39,900 nucleotides of DNA from Comamonas thiooxydans (GTDB taxonomy: Bacteria > Pseudomonadota > Gammaproteobacteria > Burkholderiales > Burkholderiaceae_C). The notes under the pieces are model-generated. The model saw only the letters and a program-made list of their open reading frames with translations. It did no database searches and was not told the DNA's origin. The stretch lies in assembly GCF_000964545.1 (NCBI RefSeq), contig NZ_BBVD01000021.1:1-39900 (forward strand), written 5' to 3'. Below are positions 1 to 7,555 of the stretch, piece after piece. Position numbers and translations under genes: made by a program. Position 1 is the first letter of the stretch; every line of letters starts with the position of its first letter.

Positions 1-202
1 CACCTTGATCAAGGCCATGGAAGGTATGAGCTTCGATACACCCAAGGGCGTCATGACCTTCCGCAAGGAAGATCACCAGGCCATGCAGAGCATGTACCAC
101 TTCAGGATCAAGAACGATCCGGCCATGGCCTGGGGCGTGCCCGAGCTGGTGCGCGAGATCAAGCCTGAAGAAATGAACGTTCCCGTCCGGAACGGACGGT
201 AA
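1..202 (+). CDS. ABC transporter substrate-binding protein, C-terminal end (partial)
   Basis: Only the last 67 or so codons are present. The reading frame enters at base 2 and ends at a TAA at 200-202, so the start lies outside the window. The segment carries the hydrophilic C-terminal pattern of Leu/Ile/Val-type periplasmic binding proteins (a GMSFDTPKG stretch, then a short helix with HQAMQSMY and a closing segment rich in Glu, Pro and Val). It is followed on the same strand by two Liv-type ATPases and two Liv-type permeases, which makes it the binding protein of that importer. The substrate cannot be told from this end. A copy of the stop-anchored repeat begins three bases after the stop. 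Confidence 0.8.
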   Translation, partial: TLIKAMEGMSFDTPKGVMTFRKEDHQAMQSMYHFRIKNDPAMAWGVPELVREIKPEEMNVPVRNGR

Positions 203-205
203 CCA

Positions 206-335
206 CCCCCTGAGTTACTTCGCCTAGGCGGCCCCGCGCCTTCCCCTAACCGGGCGTCCCCTCTCTCATCGGGAGGGGAACGACGCCATCGTCGTGAGGC
301 GGCTCTTGCTCGGCGTCTCTGACTTGGTCAGCGTG
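206..335 (+). repeat. Stop-anchored repeat family B, copy 1
   Basis: This copy starts with CCCCCTGAG three bases after the livK-like stop codon. It carries a C-run/G-run hairpin (CCCCTC ... GAGGGG near 257-280) and ends with a TTGCTCGGCGTCTCTGACT-type tail. The same order of blocks is seen at 3047-3157, 9905-10012 (minus) and 24131-24209 (minus). The 203-414 interval holds nothing else except repeat A copy 1. End points are judged by eye. Confidence 0.7.
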
Positions 336-354
336 CGGGCAAGGTTCAGTTCAC

Positions 355-402
355 TTTTTGATAGCTGCATGCGCTTGTGTGTAAGGCGCTAGGGGCTGTA
401 TT
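355..402 (+). repeat. Palindromic repeat family A, copy 1
   Basis: The copy contains TTTTTGATAGCTGC, a GCGCTT-N-AAGGCGC hairpin and a CTAGGGGCT tail, ending about 12 bases before the livG start. It matches the layout of copies at 1980-2040, 6510-6560 and 11124-11171. Confidence 0.65.
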
Positions 403-414
403 TGCCTATTTCTC

Positions 415-1245
415 ATGCTGACCACTGACAAGCTCACCGTCCGCTTTGGCGGCCATGTTGCGGTCAACGGCGTGACCTGCTCCTTCGAGCCGGGCACGCT
501 GACGGCCATCGTCGGCCCCAATGGCGCGGGCAAGACCACTTACTTCAATCTGATCTCGGGGCAGTTGCGGGCCACGGAGGGCAGGGTGTCGTTGCAGGGG
601 CGCGACCTTACGGGCCTGCCGCCTTCGGCGCGCACGCGTGCCGGCCTGGGGCGGGCCTTTCAGCTCACGAATCTGTTCCCGGCCCTGTCGGTGCTGGAGA
701 ACGTGCGCCTGGCCGTGCAGGCCACGCGCCAGGGCGCGCACCGGCGCGGCATGAATCTCTGGAGCATCTGGAGCGACCACCGCGCATTGCTGGCGCGCGC
801 GCAGCAAATCCTGGAGCAGGTGGCGCTGTGGGCGCGGCGCGATGAGCCGGTTTCGGCCCTGCCGCATGGCGACCAGCGCAAGCTTGAGGTGGCGCTGCTC
901 ATGGCGCTGGAGCCGAAGGTCTATATGTTCGACGAGCCTACGGCGGGCATGAGCCATGACGAGGCGCCGGTGATTCTGGACCTGATACGCGAACTCAAGA
1001 AGGATCGCAGCAAGATCATTTTGCTGGTGGAGCACAAGATGGACGTGGTGCGCGAACTGGCCGACCGCATCATCGTGCTGACCAATGGCACGCTGGTGGC
1101 CGACGGCAAACCGGCCGAAGTCATTGCCTCGCCCGTGGTGCAGCAGGCATACCTGGGGTTGACGCCCCAGGATGCCGTTGGCGGCACTGACGCTCACCCC
1201 CATCCCGGCCTTCCTCCGTCAGGGGGAAGAGGAGAACAACCATGA
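415..1245 (+). CDS. livG: Branched-chain amino acid-type ABC transporter, ATP-binding protein (LivG-like)
   Basis: This is one of the two cytoplasmic ATPases that power a Liv-type (HAAT family) importer. In 276 residues it shows Walker A GPNGAGKT (34-41), a Q-loop glutamine near 83, a signature LPHGDQ (149-154) in place of the usual LSxGxQ, Walker B VYMFDEP (169-175), with the family's TAGM following, and a switch histidine at about 207. The last 20 or so residues (Gly/Pro/His-rich, from about 256) extend beyond the normal LivG end after the YLG motif and are translated from a repeat-like hairpin sequence. The stop overlaps the livF start as ATGA at 1242-1245. The ATPase assignment is certain. 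The transported substrate is not, because Liv-type systems also carry amides, aromatic acids and other small acids. Confidence 0.93.
   Translation: MLTTDKLTVRFGGHVAVNGVTCSFEPGTLTAIVGPNGAGKTTYFNLISGQLRATEGRVSLQGRDLTGLPPSARTRAGLGRAFQLTNLFPALSVLENVRLAVQATRQGAHRRGMNLWSIWSDHRALLARAQQILEQVALWARRDEPVSALPHGDQRKLEVALLMALEPKVYMFDEPTAGMSHDEAPVILDLIRELKKDRSKIILLVEHKMDVVRELADRIIVLTNGTLVADGKPAEVIASPVVQQAYLGLTPQDAVGGTDAHPHPGLPPSGGRGEQP
1193..1238 (+). repeat. Repeat-like hairpin sequence forming the 3' end of livG
   Basis: A CACCCCCATCCCGGCC block is followed by CTTCCTCC-gtca-GGGGGAAG, a stem with a four-base loop. It lies in frame at the end of livG and supplies the AGGAG Shine-Dalgarno seven bases before the livF ATG. 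Hairpins of this CCTTCC/GGGGGAAGG style are, to my recollection, common between genes in Comamonadaceae, but only this one copy of the exact type is in the window. Confidence 0.45.
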
Positions 1246-1967
1246 GCGAGATACTGTTGGAGCTCCAGGGCGTGCACACCCATATAGGCGCCTATCACAT
1301 CCTGCACGGCGTGGATTTGGCTGTGCCGCGCGGCGAGGTCACCATGCTGCTGGGCCGCAATGGCGCGGGCAAGACCACCACGCTGCGCACCATCATGGGC
1401 CTGTGGCAGGCCGGCCAGGGCAGCATCCGCTTTGGCCGGCAGGACATCACGCGCCTGGCCACGCCGGCGATTGCCCAGCTCAACATCGCCTATGTGCCTG
1501 AGAACATGGGCATTTTTGCCGACCTCACGGTCAAGGAAAACCTGCTGCTGGCTGCACGCTCGGCCTCGCATGCGGCGCGCATGGATCGCTCGCGCCTGGA
1601 CTGGATCTACGAGCTGTTCCCGGCCGTGCAGAAATTCTGGGACCACCCGGCCGGCAAGCTCAGCGGCGGGCAAAAGCAGATGGTGGCCGTGGCGCGCGCC
1701 ATCGTCGAGCCGCGCGATCTGCTCATCGTGGATGAACCCAGCAAAGGCCTGGCTCCGGCCATCATCAACAACATGATCGAGGCCTTCGCCCAGCTCAAGG
1801 CCAGCGGCGTGAGCATTTTGCTGGTCGAGCAGAACCTTGCCTTCGCCAAGCGCCTGGGCGACGGCGTGGCCGTAATGGACAACGGCCGTGTCGTGCACGC
1901 GGGCCGCATGGCCGATCTTGCGGCCGACGAGGAACTGCAGCAGTCGCTGCTGGGGCTGGCGCTATGA
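1242..1967 (+). CDS. livF: Branched-chain amino acid-type ABC transporter, ATP-binding protein (LivF-like)
   Basis: This is the second ATPase of the Liv-type importer (241 residues, the normal LivF length). It shows Walker A GRNGAGKT (38-45), a canonical signature LSGGQ (140-144), Walker B LLIVDEP (160-166) followed by SKGLAP, and a VEQN switch region typical of LivF. The start ATG overlaps the livG stop by four bases and has an AGGAG seven bases upstream. The stop codon at 1965-1967 in turn overlaps an ATG at 1964 that opens a 32-codon frame leading to livH. It pairs with LivG as a heterodimer under LivH and LivM. Confidence 0.95.
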   Translation: MSEILLELQGVHTHIGAYHILHGVDLAVPRGEVTMLLGRNGAGKTTTLRTIMGLWQAGQGSIRFGRQDITRLATPAIAQLNIAYVPENMGIFADLTVKENLLLAARSASHAARMDRSRLDWIYELFPAVQKFWDHPAGKLSGGQKQMVAVARAIVEPRDLLIVDEPSKGLAPAIINNMIEAFAQLKASGVSILLVEQNLAFAKRLGDGVAVMDNGRVVHAGRMADLAADEELQQSLLGLAL

Positions 1968-2062
1968 AGTCACAAGAGTCAAAGCAAAAAGCAGATCGAG
2001 CGCTTGCTGGTCAAGCGCAGGCCGCTATGGATATGAAAGTTCGCGCCGAGGTGAGGACATGA
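1964..2062 (+). CDS. Small open frame bridging livF and livH, made of a palindromic repeat
   Basis: A 32-codon frame begins at an ATG overlapping the livF stop (ATGA at 1964-1967) and ends at a TGA overlapping the livH ATG (ATGA at 2059-2062). The peptide is polar (starting MKSQESKQKADRALAG) with no recognisable domain. Most of the frame is a reverse-oriented copy of palindromic repeat A, so the frame may simply be a by-product. Its likely value, if any, is translational coupling: ribosomes finishing livF could re-initiate here and again at livH. No function is proposed for the peptide. Confidence 0.35.
   Translation: MKSQESKQKADRALAGQAQAAMDMKVRAEVRT
1980..2040 (-). repeat. Palindromic repeat family A, copy 2 (reverse orientation)
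   Basis: It contains the perfect hairpin GCGCTTG-ctggt-CAAGCGC, flanked by CAAAAAGCAGATC on one side and GGCCGCTATGGATATGAAAG on the other. Read on the minus strand it aligns block for block with copies 1 and 3. Confidence 0.65.
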
Positions 2063-3042
2063 TACGCAAGGACCTGGATTACAAGCCGCTGCTGCTGGTG
2101 CCGCTGCTGGCGCTTGCTACCTTGCCCCTGGTGGGCTCTCCCAGCACCTGGCTTACGCTGACGGTGGCTGGCCTGGCAATGGGCATGATCATCTTCATCA
2201 TCGCCTCGGGGCTGACCCTGGTGTTCGGCCTCATGGACGTGCTCAACTTCGGCCATGGCGTGTTCATCGCGCTGGGCGCCTTCGTCGCCACCAGCGTGCT
2301 CGGTGCCATGGGCGACTGGACGGGCTCGGCGCAGCTGTGGCGCAACCTGGTGGCCGTGCTGCCGGCCATGGTCGTGGCCATGCTGGTGGCTGGGGCCCTG
2401 GGCCTGGCCTTCGAGCGCTTCATCGTGCGGCCCGTCTACGGCCAGCACCTCAAGCAGATTCTCATCACCATGGGCGGCATGATCATCGGCGAGGAGCTGA
2501 TCAAGGTCATCTGGGGTCCGCAGCAGATTCCGCTGCCGCTGCCCGAAGCCATGAAGGGCGCCTGGCTGCTGGGCGATGCGGCCGTGGAGAAATACCGGGT
2601 CTTTGCCGTGCTGGTGGGCGCTGCCGTGTTTGCCGTGCTGGCCTTCATGTTGTCGCGCACCAAGATCGGCCTGCTGATCCGCGCCGGCGTGCAGGACCGC
2701 GAGATGGTCGAGTCCCTGGGCTACCGCGTGCGCCGATTGTTCGTGGCCGTGTTCGTCGCTGGCTCAGCCCTGGCCGGCCTGGGTGGGGTGATGTGGGGCC
2801 TGTACCAGCAGAACGTGGTGGCGCAGATGGGCGCCCAGGTCAATGTGCTGATCTTCATCGTCATCATCATCGGCGGCCTGGGCAGCACGGGCGGTGCGCT
2901 GATCGGTGCGCTGCTTGTGGGACTGATGGCTAACTACGCGGGCTTTCTGGTGCCCAAGGTGGCGCTGTTTTCCAATATCGCGCTCATGGTGGCCGTCCTG
3001 CTGTGGCGCCCCCAAGGCATCTATCCGGTCGCCAACAGATGA
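2059..3042 (+). CDS. livH: Branched-chain amino acid-type ABC transporter permease (LivH-like)
   Basis: This is an inner-membrane permease subunit of 327 residues with about eight hydrophobic segments. It carries the LivH hallmark LTLVFGLMDVLNFGHG (about 52-67), a cytoplasmic EAA-like loop around GVQDREMVESLGYRV and a glycine-rich IIIGGLGSTGGALIGA segment near the end. The ATG at 2059 was chosen over starts in livF because the Liv-type N-terminus begins here, GAGG lies just upstream, and the ATG overlaps the preceding small frame. A stop-anchored repeat starts five bases after its stop codon and separates it from livM. Confidence 0.94.
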   Translation: MIRKDLDYKPLLLVPLLALATLPLVGSPSTWLTLTVAGLAMGMIIFIIASGLTLVFGLMDVLNFGHGVFIALGAFVATSVLGAMGDWTGSAQLWRNLVAVLPAMVVAMLVAGALGLAFERFIVRPVYGQHLKQILITMGGMIIGEELIKVIWGPQQIPLPLPEAMKGAWLLGDAAVEKYRVFAVLVGAAVFAVLAFMLSRTKIGLLIRAGVQDREMVESLGYRVRRLFVAVFVAGSALAGLGGVMWGLYQQNVVAQMGAQVNVLIFIVIIIGGLGSTGGALIGALLVGLMANYAGFLVPKVALFSNIALMVAVLLWRPQGIYPVANR

Positions 3043-3046
3043 GATA

Positions 3047-3157
3047 CCCCCTGAGTCGCTTCGCGCCTTCCCCCTGGAAGGAGGACGCCACCCTCGCTGC
3101 GGGGCGGCGCGGCCGGCCCAGGCCCTTGCTCGGTGGCAACTGGCTTGGTGCATGCCG
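3047..3157 (+). repeat. Stop-anchored repeat family B, copy 2 (inside the liv operon)
   Basis: The copy begins CCCCCTGAGTCGCTTCGCG immediately after the livH stop. It has a CCTTCC-ccct-GGAAGG hairpin, a CTCGCTGCGGGGCGG block and a CCCTTGCTCGGTGGCAACTGG tail with GGTGCATGCC. It fills most of the 156-base livH-livM gap. Confidence 0.75.
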
Positions 3158-3198
3158 GCTGCATATGTGGCGCCATGAAAGTTTGAAAGGCTAGTCTG

Positions 3199-4269
3199 AT
3201 GCTCAACCGTTTGCTCTCCGGCGACATGCCGCGCAGCCGCGTGCTGGCCATGGTGTTGTTGCTGATCTTCGCGGGCCTGGCCCTGGCGCCGTTTCTCTTC
3301 CCCGGCGTCAAGGCGCTCAATGTGGCGGCCAAGGTGCTGATCTTCTTGGTGCTGGTGGCCAGCTTTGATCTGCTACTCGGCTATACCGGCATCGTCAGCT
3401 TTGCCCACACCATGTTTTTCGGCATAGGCGCTTATGGTGTGGCCATTGCCTCAGGCAGGCTGGGGCCGGGCTGGGGGGCGCTGGCCCTGGGACTGGGGGC
3501 GGCGCTGCTGGTGTCGCTGCTCTTGTCCCTGGCCATCGGCCTGTTCTCCCTGCGTGTGCGTGCCATCTTCTTTGCCATGATCACGCTGGCCGTGGCGGCT
3601 GCATTTCAGACCCTGGCGTCGCAGCTGTCGGACTGGACGGGAGGCGAGGACGGCCTGACCTTCAAGATGCCCGAATGGCTGTCGCCCAGCTTCGAGCCGT
3701 TCGAGAACGAGATCTTCGGCATCCTCATCGACGGCAGGATCATCAGCTACTACCTGCTGTTTGCCGTGGCCGTGGTTCTGGTGCTGATGCTGCTGCGCAT
3801 CGTCAATTCGCCGTTCGGCCGCGTGCTGCAAGCCATCCGCGAGAACGAATTCCGTGCCGAAGCCATTGGCTACCGCGTGGTGGTCTACCGCACCACCTCC
3901 AGCGTGCTATCGGCCCTGTTTGCCTGCGTGGCGGGTGCCATGCTGGCTGTCTGGTTGCGCTACAACGGGCCCGATACCTCGCTCTCGTTCGAAATCATGA
4001 TGGACTGCCTGCTCATCGTGGTGATCGGCGGCATGGGCACCATCTACGGTGCGGTGATAGGCGCGGTGGTGTTCCTGATCGCCCAGAGCTATCTGCAGGA
4101 TCTGCTGCGCATGGCCAGCGAGGCCAGTGCCAGTCTGCCTTGGCTGGCCGCACTGCTGTCGCCCGACCGCTGGCTGCTGTGGTTGGGCCTGCTGTTCGTG
4201 CTTTCGGTCTATTACTTCCCCACGGGTGTCGTGGGGAGGCTGCGCGCGGCTGCGGCGCGCAAGCCCTGA
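3199..4269 (+). CDS. livM: Branched-chain amino acid-type ABC transporter permease (LivM-like)
   Basis: This is the second permease subunit, 356 residues and multi-spanning. The family signature appears as DLLLGYTGIVSFAHTMFFGIGAY (about 54-76), followed by a central cytoplasmic loop with GRVLQAIRENEFRAEAIGY (EAA-like coupling motif) and a late IGGMGTIYGAVIGA segment. The ATG at 3199 follows GAAAGG at a normal distance. It completes the set binding protein-LivG-LivF-LivH-LivM. The next gene downstream, a secreted 3-hydroxybutyrate oligomer hydrolase, starts 57 bases later on the same strand. Confidence 0.94.
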   Translation: MLNRLLSGDMPRSRVLAMVLLLIFAGLALAPFLFPGVKALNVAAKVLIFLVLVASFDLLLGYTGIVSFAHTMFFGIGAYGVAIASGRLGPGWGALALGLGAALLVSLLLSLAIGLFSLRVRAIFFAMITLAVAAAFQTLASQLSDWTGGEDGLTFKMPEWLSPSFEPFENEIFGILIDGRIISYYLLFAVAVVLVLMLLRIVNSPFGRVLQAIRENEFRAEAIGYRVVVYRTTSSVLSALFACVAGAMLAVWLRYNGPDTSLSFEIMMDCLLIVVIGGMGTIYGAVIGAVVFLIAQSYLQDLLRMASEASASLPWLAALLSPDRWLLWLGLLFVLSVYYFPTGVVGRLRAAAARKP

Positions 4270-4326
4270 CATCTTTTACTGGCATCCCTTCTCTGACTGC
4301 TTTCACTACGACAGGAGACAAAGCCC

Positions 4327-6465
4327 ATGCAGAAGACCTATGCGATTGCCTTGCCACCCGCGGCCCTTGCGGTGCTGGCGGCCGCCGTGCTGACCGCCTG
4401 CGGGGGCGGCGATGGAGGCGAGCTCAATGCCAAACCCGGTTACCTGGGCACGGTGCGGCAGCAGAGCTATGACGGCAGCAGCGATGACCTGCTGACCGCG
4501 GGCCTGGGCAAGAGCGGCCTGGCCGTGGCCACGGCGCCGGGCTTTGCCATTGCGCTCCAGCCCACGGCGGCCGAGCTGCGCCGCCTGGCCATCTACACCA
4601 ATTACCGCGCCATGCTGGACATGACTGCGGCGGGCGGCTACGGCACGCTCTACGGCCCCAATGTGGATGCGCAGGGCCGGGTGACGGCCGGCGAAGGCAG
4701 GATTGCCGGCACCGAGTACATCGCGTTCTCGGATGACGGCACGGGCCGCAAGAACGTCACGCTCATGGTGCAGGTGCCGGACAGCTTCGATCCCAGGAAG
4801 GCCTGCATCATCACCGCCACGGCTTCGGGCTCGCGTGGCGTGTACGGCGCCATCACCACGGGCGAATGGGGGCTCAAGCGCGGCTGCGCGGTGGCCTATT
4901 CCGACAAGGGCACGGGCGCCGCTCCGCACGACCTCATGAACGACACCGTGCCGCTGATCGACGGCACGCGCAGCACGGCTGCCGCAGCGGGCAAGCAGGC
5001 TGCATTCAATGCGGGGCTCACGGCTGGCGAACTGGCCGCCTTCAATACTGCCACACCCAACCGCTTTGCCTTCAAGCATGCGCACTCGGGCCAGAACCCA
5101 GAGAAGGACTGGGGCCGCACCACGCTGCAGGCCGTGGAGTTCGCCTACTACGTGCTCAACGAGCGCTATGGGGACCGCAATATTCTGGGCGAACGCCTGC
5201 GGACGCTCAAGCCGAGCAACACCATAGTCATTGCATCAAGCATCTCCAACGGCGGCGGCGCGGCGATTGCCGCCGCCGAGCAGGACTCGCAGGGGCTGAT
5301 CAATGGCGTAGCCGTGTCCGAGCCTGCTGTGGAGTTGCCCGTCAGCCCCGGCGTGACCGTGCAGCGCGGCAGCACGGCACTGCCTGTGGTGGGCAAGACG
5401 CTGGTGGACTTCACGAGCTATGCCAACCTCTATCAATCCTGCGCCTCGCTGGCGGCATCGGTCAGCGGCTCTCCCTATGCGGCTGCGTTTGCTGCGGGCT
5501 TTGCCAGCACGGCTCTGCCGATTGCGCCCAATCGCTGCGAGGCACTCAGGACTGCCGGACTGCTGAATGCCACGACCACGGCGGCACAGGCCGAAGAAGC
5601 TTTGCAGAAGCTGCGCGACTATGGCTGGGAGCCGGAGTCCAGCGAGCTGCATGCCTCGCTGGCCGCCTTTGAGGTGGCGCCCGCCGTGTCGGTCACTTTT
5701 GCCAACTCGCTCTCGCGCGCCAGCGTGAAGGACAACCTCTGCGGCTACAGCTATGCCGGTGCGACGGCTGCGGGCGCAGTGACGCCGTTGGCCCAAGAGG
5801 CGCTGGCTAGCATGTTCTCCACGGGCAACGGCGTGCCGCCATCGAGCGGCGTGCAGCTCATTAACAACAAGGGCAAGTTCGGTGCCGCGCGCGACTTCCT
5901 CTCCGTCTCGGTGAACTCGGGCGTGGCCGACTGGAACACGCCGGGTGCGCTATGCCTGCGCAATCTCGTCACGGGCAATGATGGCGCCGCCAGGGCGCTG
6001 CAGGCCGGTGTCGACGAGACAAGACGCAACGGCAATCTGCAGGGCAAGCCGGCCATCATCGTCCATGGCCGCGCGGATGCGCTGCTGCCCGTGAACCACA
6101 CGACGCGGCCCTATGTGGCGCTCAACCGGAAAGTGGAAGGCGCTGCCAGCAAGCTCAGCTATGTGGAGGTCACGAATGCCCAGCACTTCGACAGCTTCAT
6201 CGGCCTGCCCACCGTGCTGCCGGGTTACGACACGCGTTACATCCCGCTGCATGTCTATCTGAACCGCGCGCTCGATGCCATGTATGACCACCTTGCCAAC
6301 GGCAAGGCGCTGCCTCCCAGCCAGGTGGTGCGCACCGTGCCGCGTGGTGGCAACCCAGGCCAGGCGCCGGCCATACAGCCGGCCAATCTGCCGCTGATTG
6401 CCGGCGCGCCGGCAGCGGCCGACAGGATAGAGGTCAGTGCCGGAGCCATCCGCGTGCCGGACTGA
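4327..6465 (+). CDS. D-(-)-3-hydroxybutyrate oligomer hydrolase, lipoprotein
   Basis: This enzyme is predicted to cleave 3-hydroxybutyrate oligomers released from poly(3-hydroxybutyrate) to monomers. The 712-residue length fits the 3HBOH family. A lipoprotein signal is visible: hydrophobic core 8-21, lipobox LTAC with Cys25, then GGGDGG, so the protein should be lipid-anchored outside the cytoplasm. The nucleophile motif is SISNGGG (Ser307), a lipase-box variant typical of this family. Candidate triad partners are Asp584 in HGRAD and His620 in NAQHFD. AGGAGA precedes the ATG. It lies 57 bases after livM on the same strand, so the importer may take up a product, which is inference from position only. 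The family assignment is from memory of its motif and length. Confidence 0.85.
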   Translation: MQKTYAIALPPAALAVLAAAVLTACGGGDGGELNAKPGYLGTVRQQSYDGSSDDLLTAGLGKSGLAVATAPGFAIALQPTAAELRRLAIYTNYRAMLDMTAAGGYGTLYGPNVDAQGRVTAGEGRIAGTEYIAFSDDGTGRKNVTLMVQVPDSFDPRKACIITATASGSRGVYGAITTGEWGLKRGCAVAYSDKGTGAAPHDLMNDTVPLIDGTRSTAAAAGKQAAFNAGLTAGELAAFNTATPNRFAFKHAHSGQNPEKDWGRTTLQAVEFAYYVLNERYGDRNILGERLRTLKPSNTIVIASSISNGGGAAIAAAEQDSQGLINGVAVSEPAVELPVSPGVTVQRGSTALPVVGKTLVDFTSYANLYQSCASLAASVSGSPYAAAFAAGFASTALPIAPNRCEALRTAGLLNATTTAAQAEEALQKLRDYGWEPESSELHASLAAFEVAPAVSVTFANSLSRASVKDNLCGYSYAGATAAGAVTPLAQEALASMFSTGNGVPPSSGVQLINNKGKFGAARDFLSVSVNSGVADWNTPGALCLRNLVTGNDGAARALQAGVDETRRNGNLQGKPAIIVHGRADALLPVNHTTRPYVALNRKVEGAASKLSYVEVTNAQHFDSFIGLPTVLPGYDTRYIPLHVYLNRALDAMYDHLANGKALPPSQVVRTVPRGGNPGQAPAIQPANLPLIAGAPAAADRIEVSAGAIRVPD

Positions 6466-6509
6466 TACGCATGACCGGCAGGTGACTACGGCTGCCGGCC
6501 GACTACCGA

Positions 6510-6560
6510 AGTTGATAGCTGATAGCGCTTATCACATATGCGCTAGAGGCCTTTTTGATG
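6510..6560 (+). repeat. Palindromic repeat family A, copy 3
   Basis: It contains GTTGATAGCTGA, the hairpin TAGCGC-N11-GCGCTA and an AGAGGCCTTTTTGATG tail. Its AGAGG (6545-6549) sits eight bases before the ATG of the following hydrolase, and the repeat runs into that start codon. Confidence 0.65.
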
Positions 6561-7472
6561 CTGAAACCTGCCATGCCCAACAACTGCGCTTCTGCGGCCA
6601 TCGTGCCGGCATCCCGCTATGCGAACTGCGCTGGCTACGAGATTCATTACCTTGACTGGCAGCCGCAAGGCCCGACCAAGGCTACGGTGATCGCCTGGCA
6701 TGGCCTGGCACGCACGGGCCGCGACATGGATGCACTGGCGCAGTTTCTTGCGGCGCAAGGCTATCGCGTCATCTGCCCGGATACGCTGGGCCGCGGCCTG
6801 AGCCAATGGAGCCGCAACCCGCGCGAGGAGTATCAGCTGCGCTTCTATGCCCGGCTGGCACGCGAGCTGATGGATGCGCTGGCGCTGCAGCAGGTGCACT
6901 GGGTGGGCACCAGCATGGGCGGAGCGATAGGCACGGTCTGTGCATCCGGCCTGTTCGAGCCGGATCTCAGGCAGCGCATTCTCACACTCACGCTCAACGA
7001 CAACGCGCCCGAGCTGGCCGAGGCTGCGCTGGCCCGCATCAAGAGCTACGCGGGCCGGCCGCCGGTGTTCGACACCGTCGCCGAGCTGGAAGGTTTTTTT
7101 CGCGCGGCCTACAAGCCCTATGGCTGGCTCAGCGATTTCGAGTGGCGCAAGCTGACCGAGACCAGCACGCGTCGTTGCGATGACGGCCGCGTCACCCCGC
7201 ATTACGATCCGCGCATGATCGAGCAGTTCACCGAGCATGACAACGACTATCTGCTCTGGGATCACTATGACGTGCTGCAACTGCCCGTGCTGTTGCTGCG
7301 CGGCGAGGAGTCCGATCTGGTGCTCAAGCCGGTGGCCGAGCAGATGCAGCAGCGTGGCCCCGGTGCCCGAGGTCTGCTGACCTGGCTGGAAGTGCCGGAC
7401 TGCGGCCATGCGCCGGCGCTCAATGTGAGCACGCATTTCGAGGCCGTTCTGTCCCATCTGCACCAGGTTTGA
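6558..7472 (+). CDS. Alpha/beta-fold hydrolase
   Basis: This is a 304-residue single-domain hydrolase with no signal peptide, so probably cytoplasmic. The oxyanion-side motif AWHGLARTGRDM lies at about 50-61, the nucleophile elbow is GTSMGG (Ser119), the acid is probably Asp253 in RGEESDLV and the base His284 in DCGHAP. This order matches the epoxide hydrolase/haloperoxidase type of fold. A TTG lies one codon upstream of the chosen ATG, and an ATG at 6573 is an alternative. The ATG at 6558 is preferred because AGAGG lies eight bases upstream, within repeat A. It follows the 3-hydroxybutyrate oligomer hydrolase, so an intracellular ester or oligomer-cleaving role is possible, but the substrate is unknown. 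Confidence 0.85.
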   Translation: MLKPAMPNNCASAAIVPASRYANCAGYEIHYLDWQPQGPTKATVIAWHGLARTGRDMDALAQFLAAQGYRVICPDTLGRGLSQWSRNPREEYQLRFYARLARELMDALALQQVHWVGTSMGGAIGTVCASGLFEPDLRQRILTLTLNDNAPELAEAALARIKSYAGRPPVFDTVAELEGFFRAAYKPYGWLSDFEWRKLTETSTRRCDDGRVTPHYDPRMIEQFTEHDNDYLLWDHYDVLQLPVLLLRGEESDLVLKPVAEQMQQRGPGARGLLTWLEVPDCGHAPALNVSTHFEAVLSHLHQV

Positions 7473-7555
7473 CGCGCAAAACCTCGCAGGCCCGGGGATG
7501 TTCGCGTCTCGCTAGCATCGGTGGCTAACCCTGGTCGGGGTAAGGAGCGTGGGTC

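Noticed and set aside
1888..2058. In-frame N-terminal extension of LivH reaching back into livF
   Set aside because: It overlaps the livF coding region in another frame, is unlike LivH, and the ATG at 2059 fits the family start.
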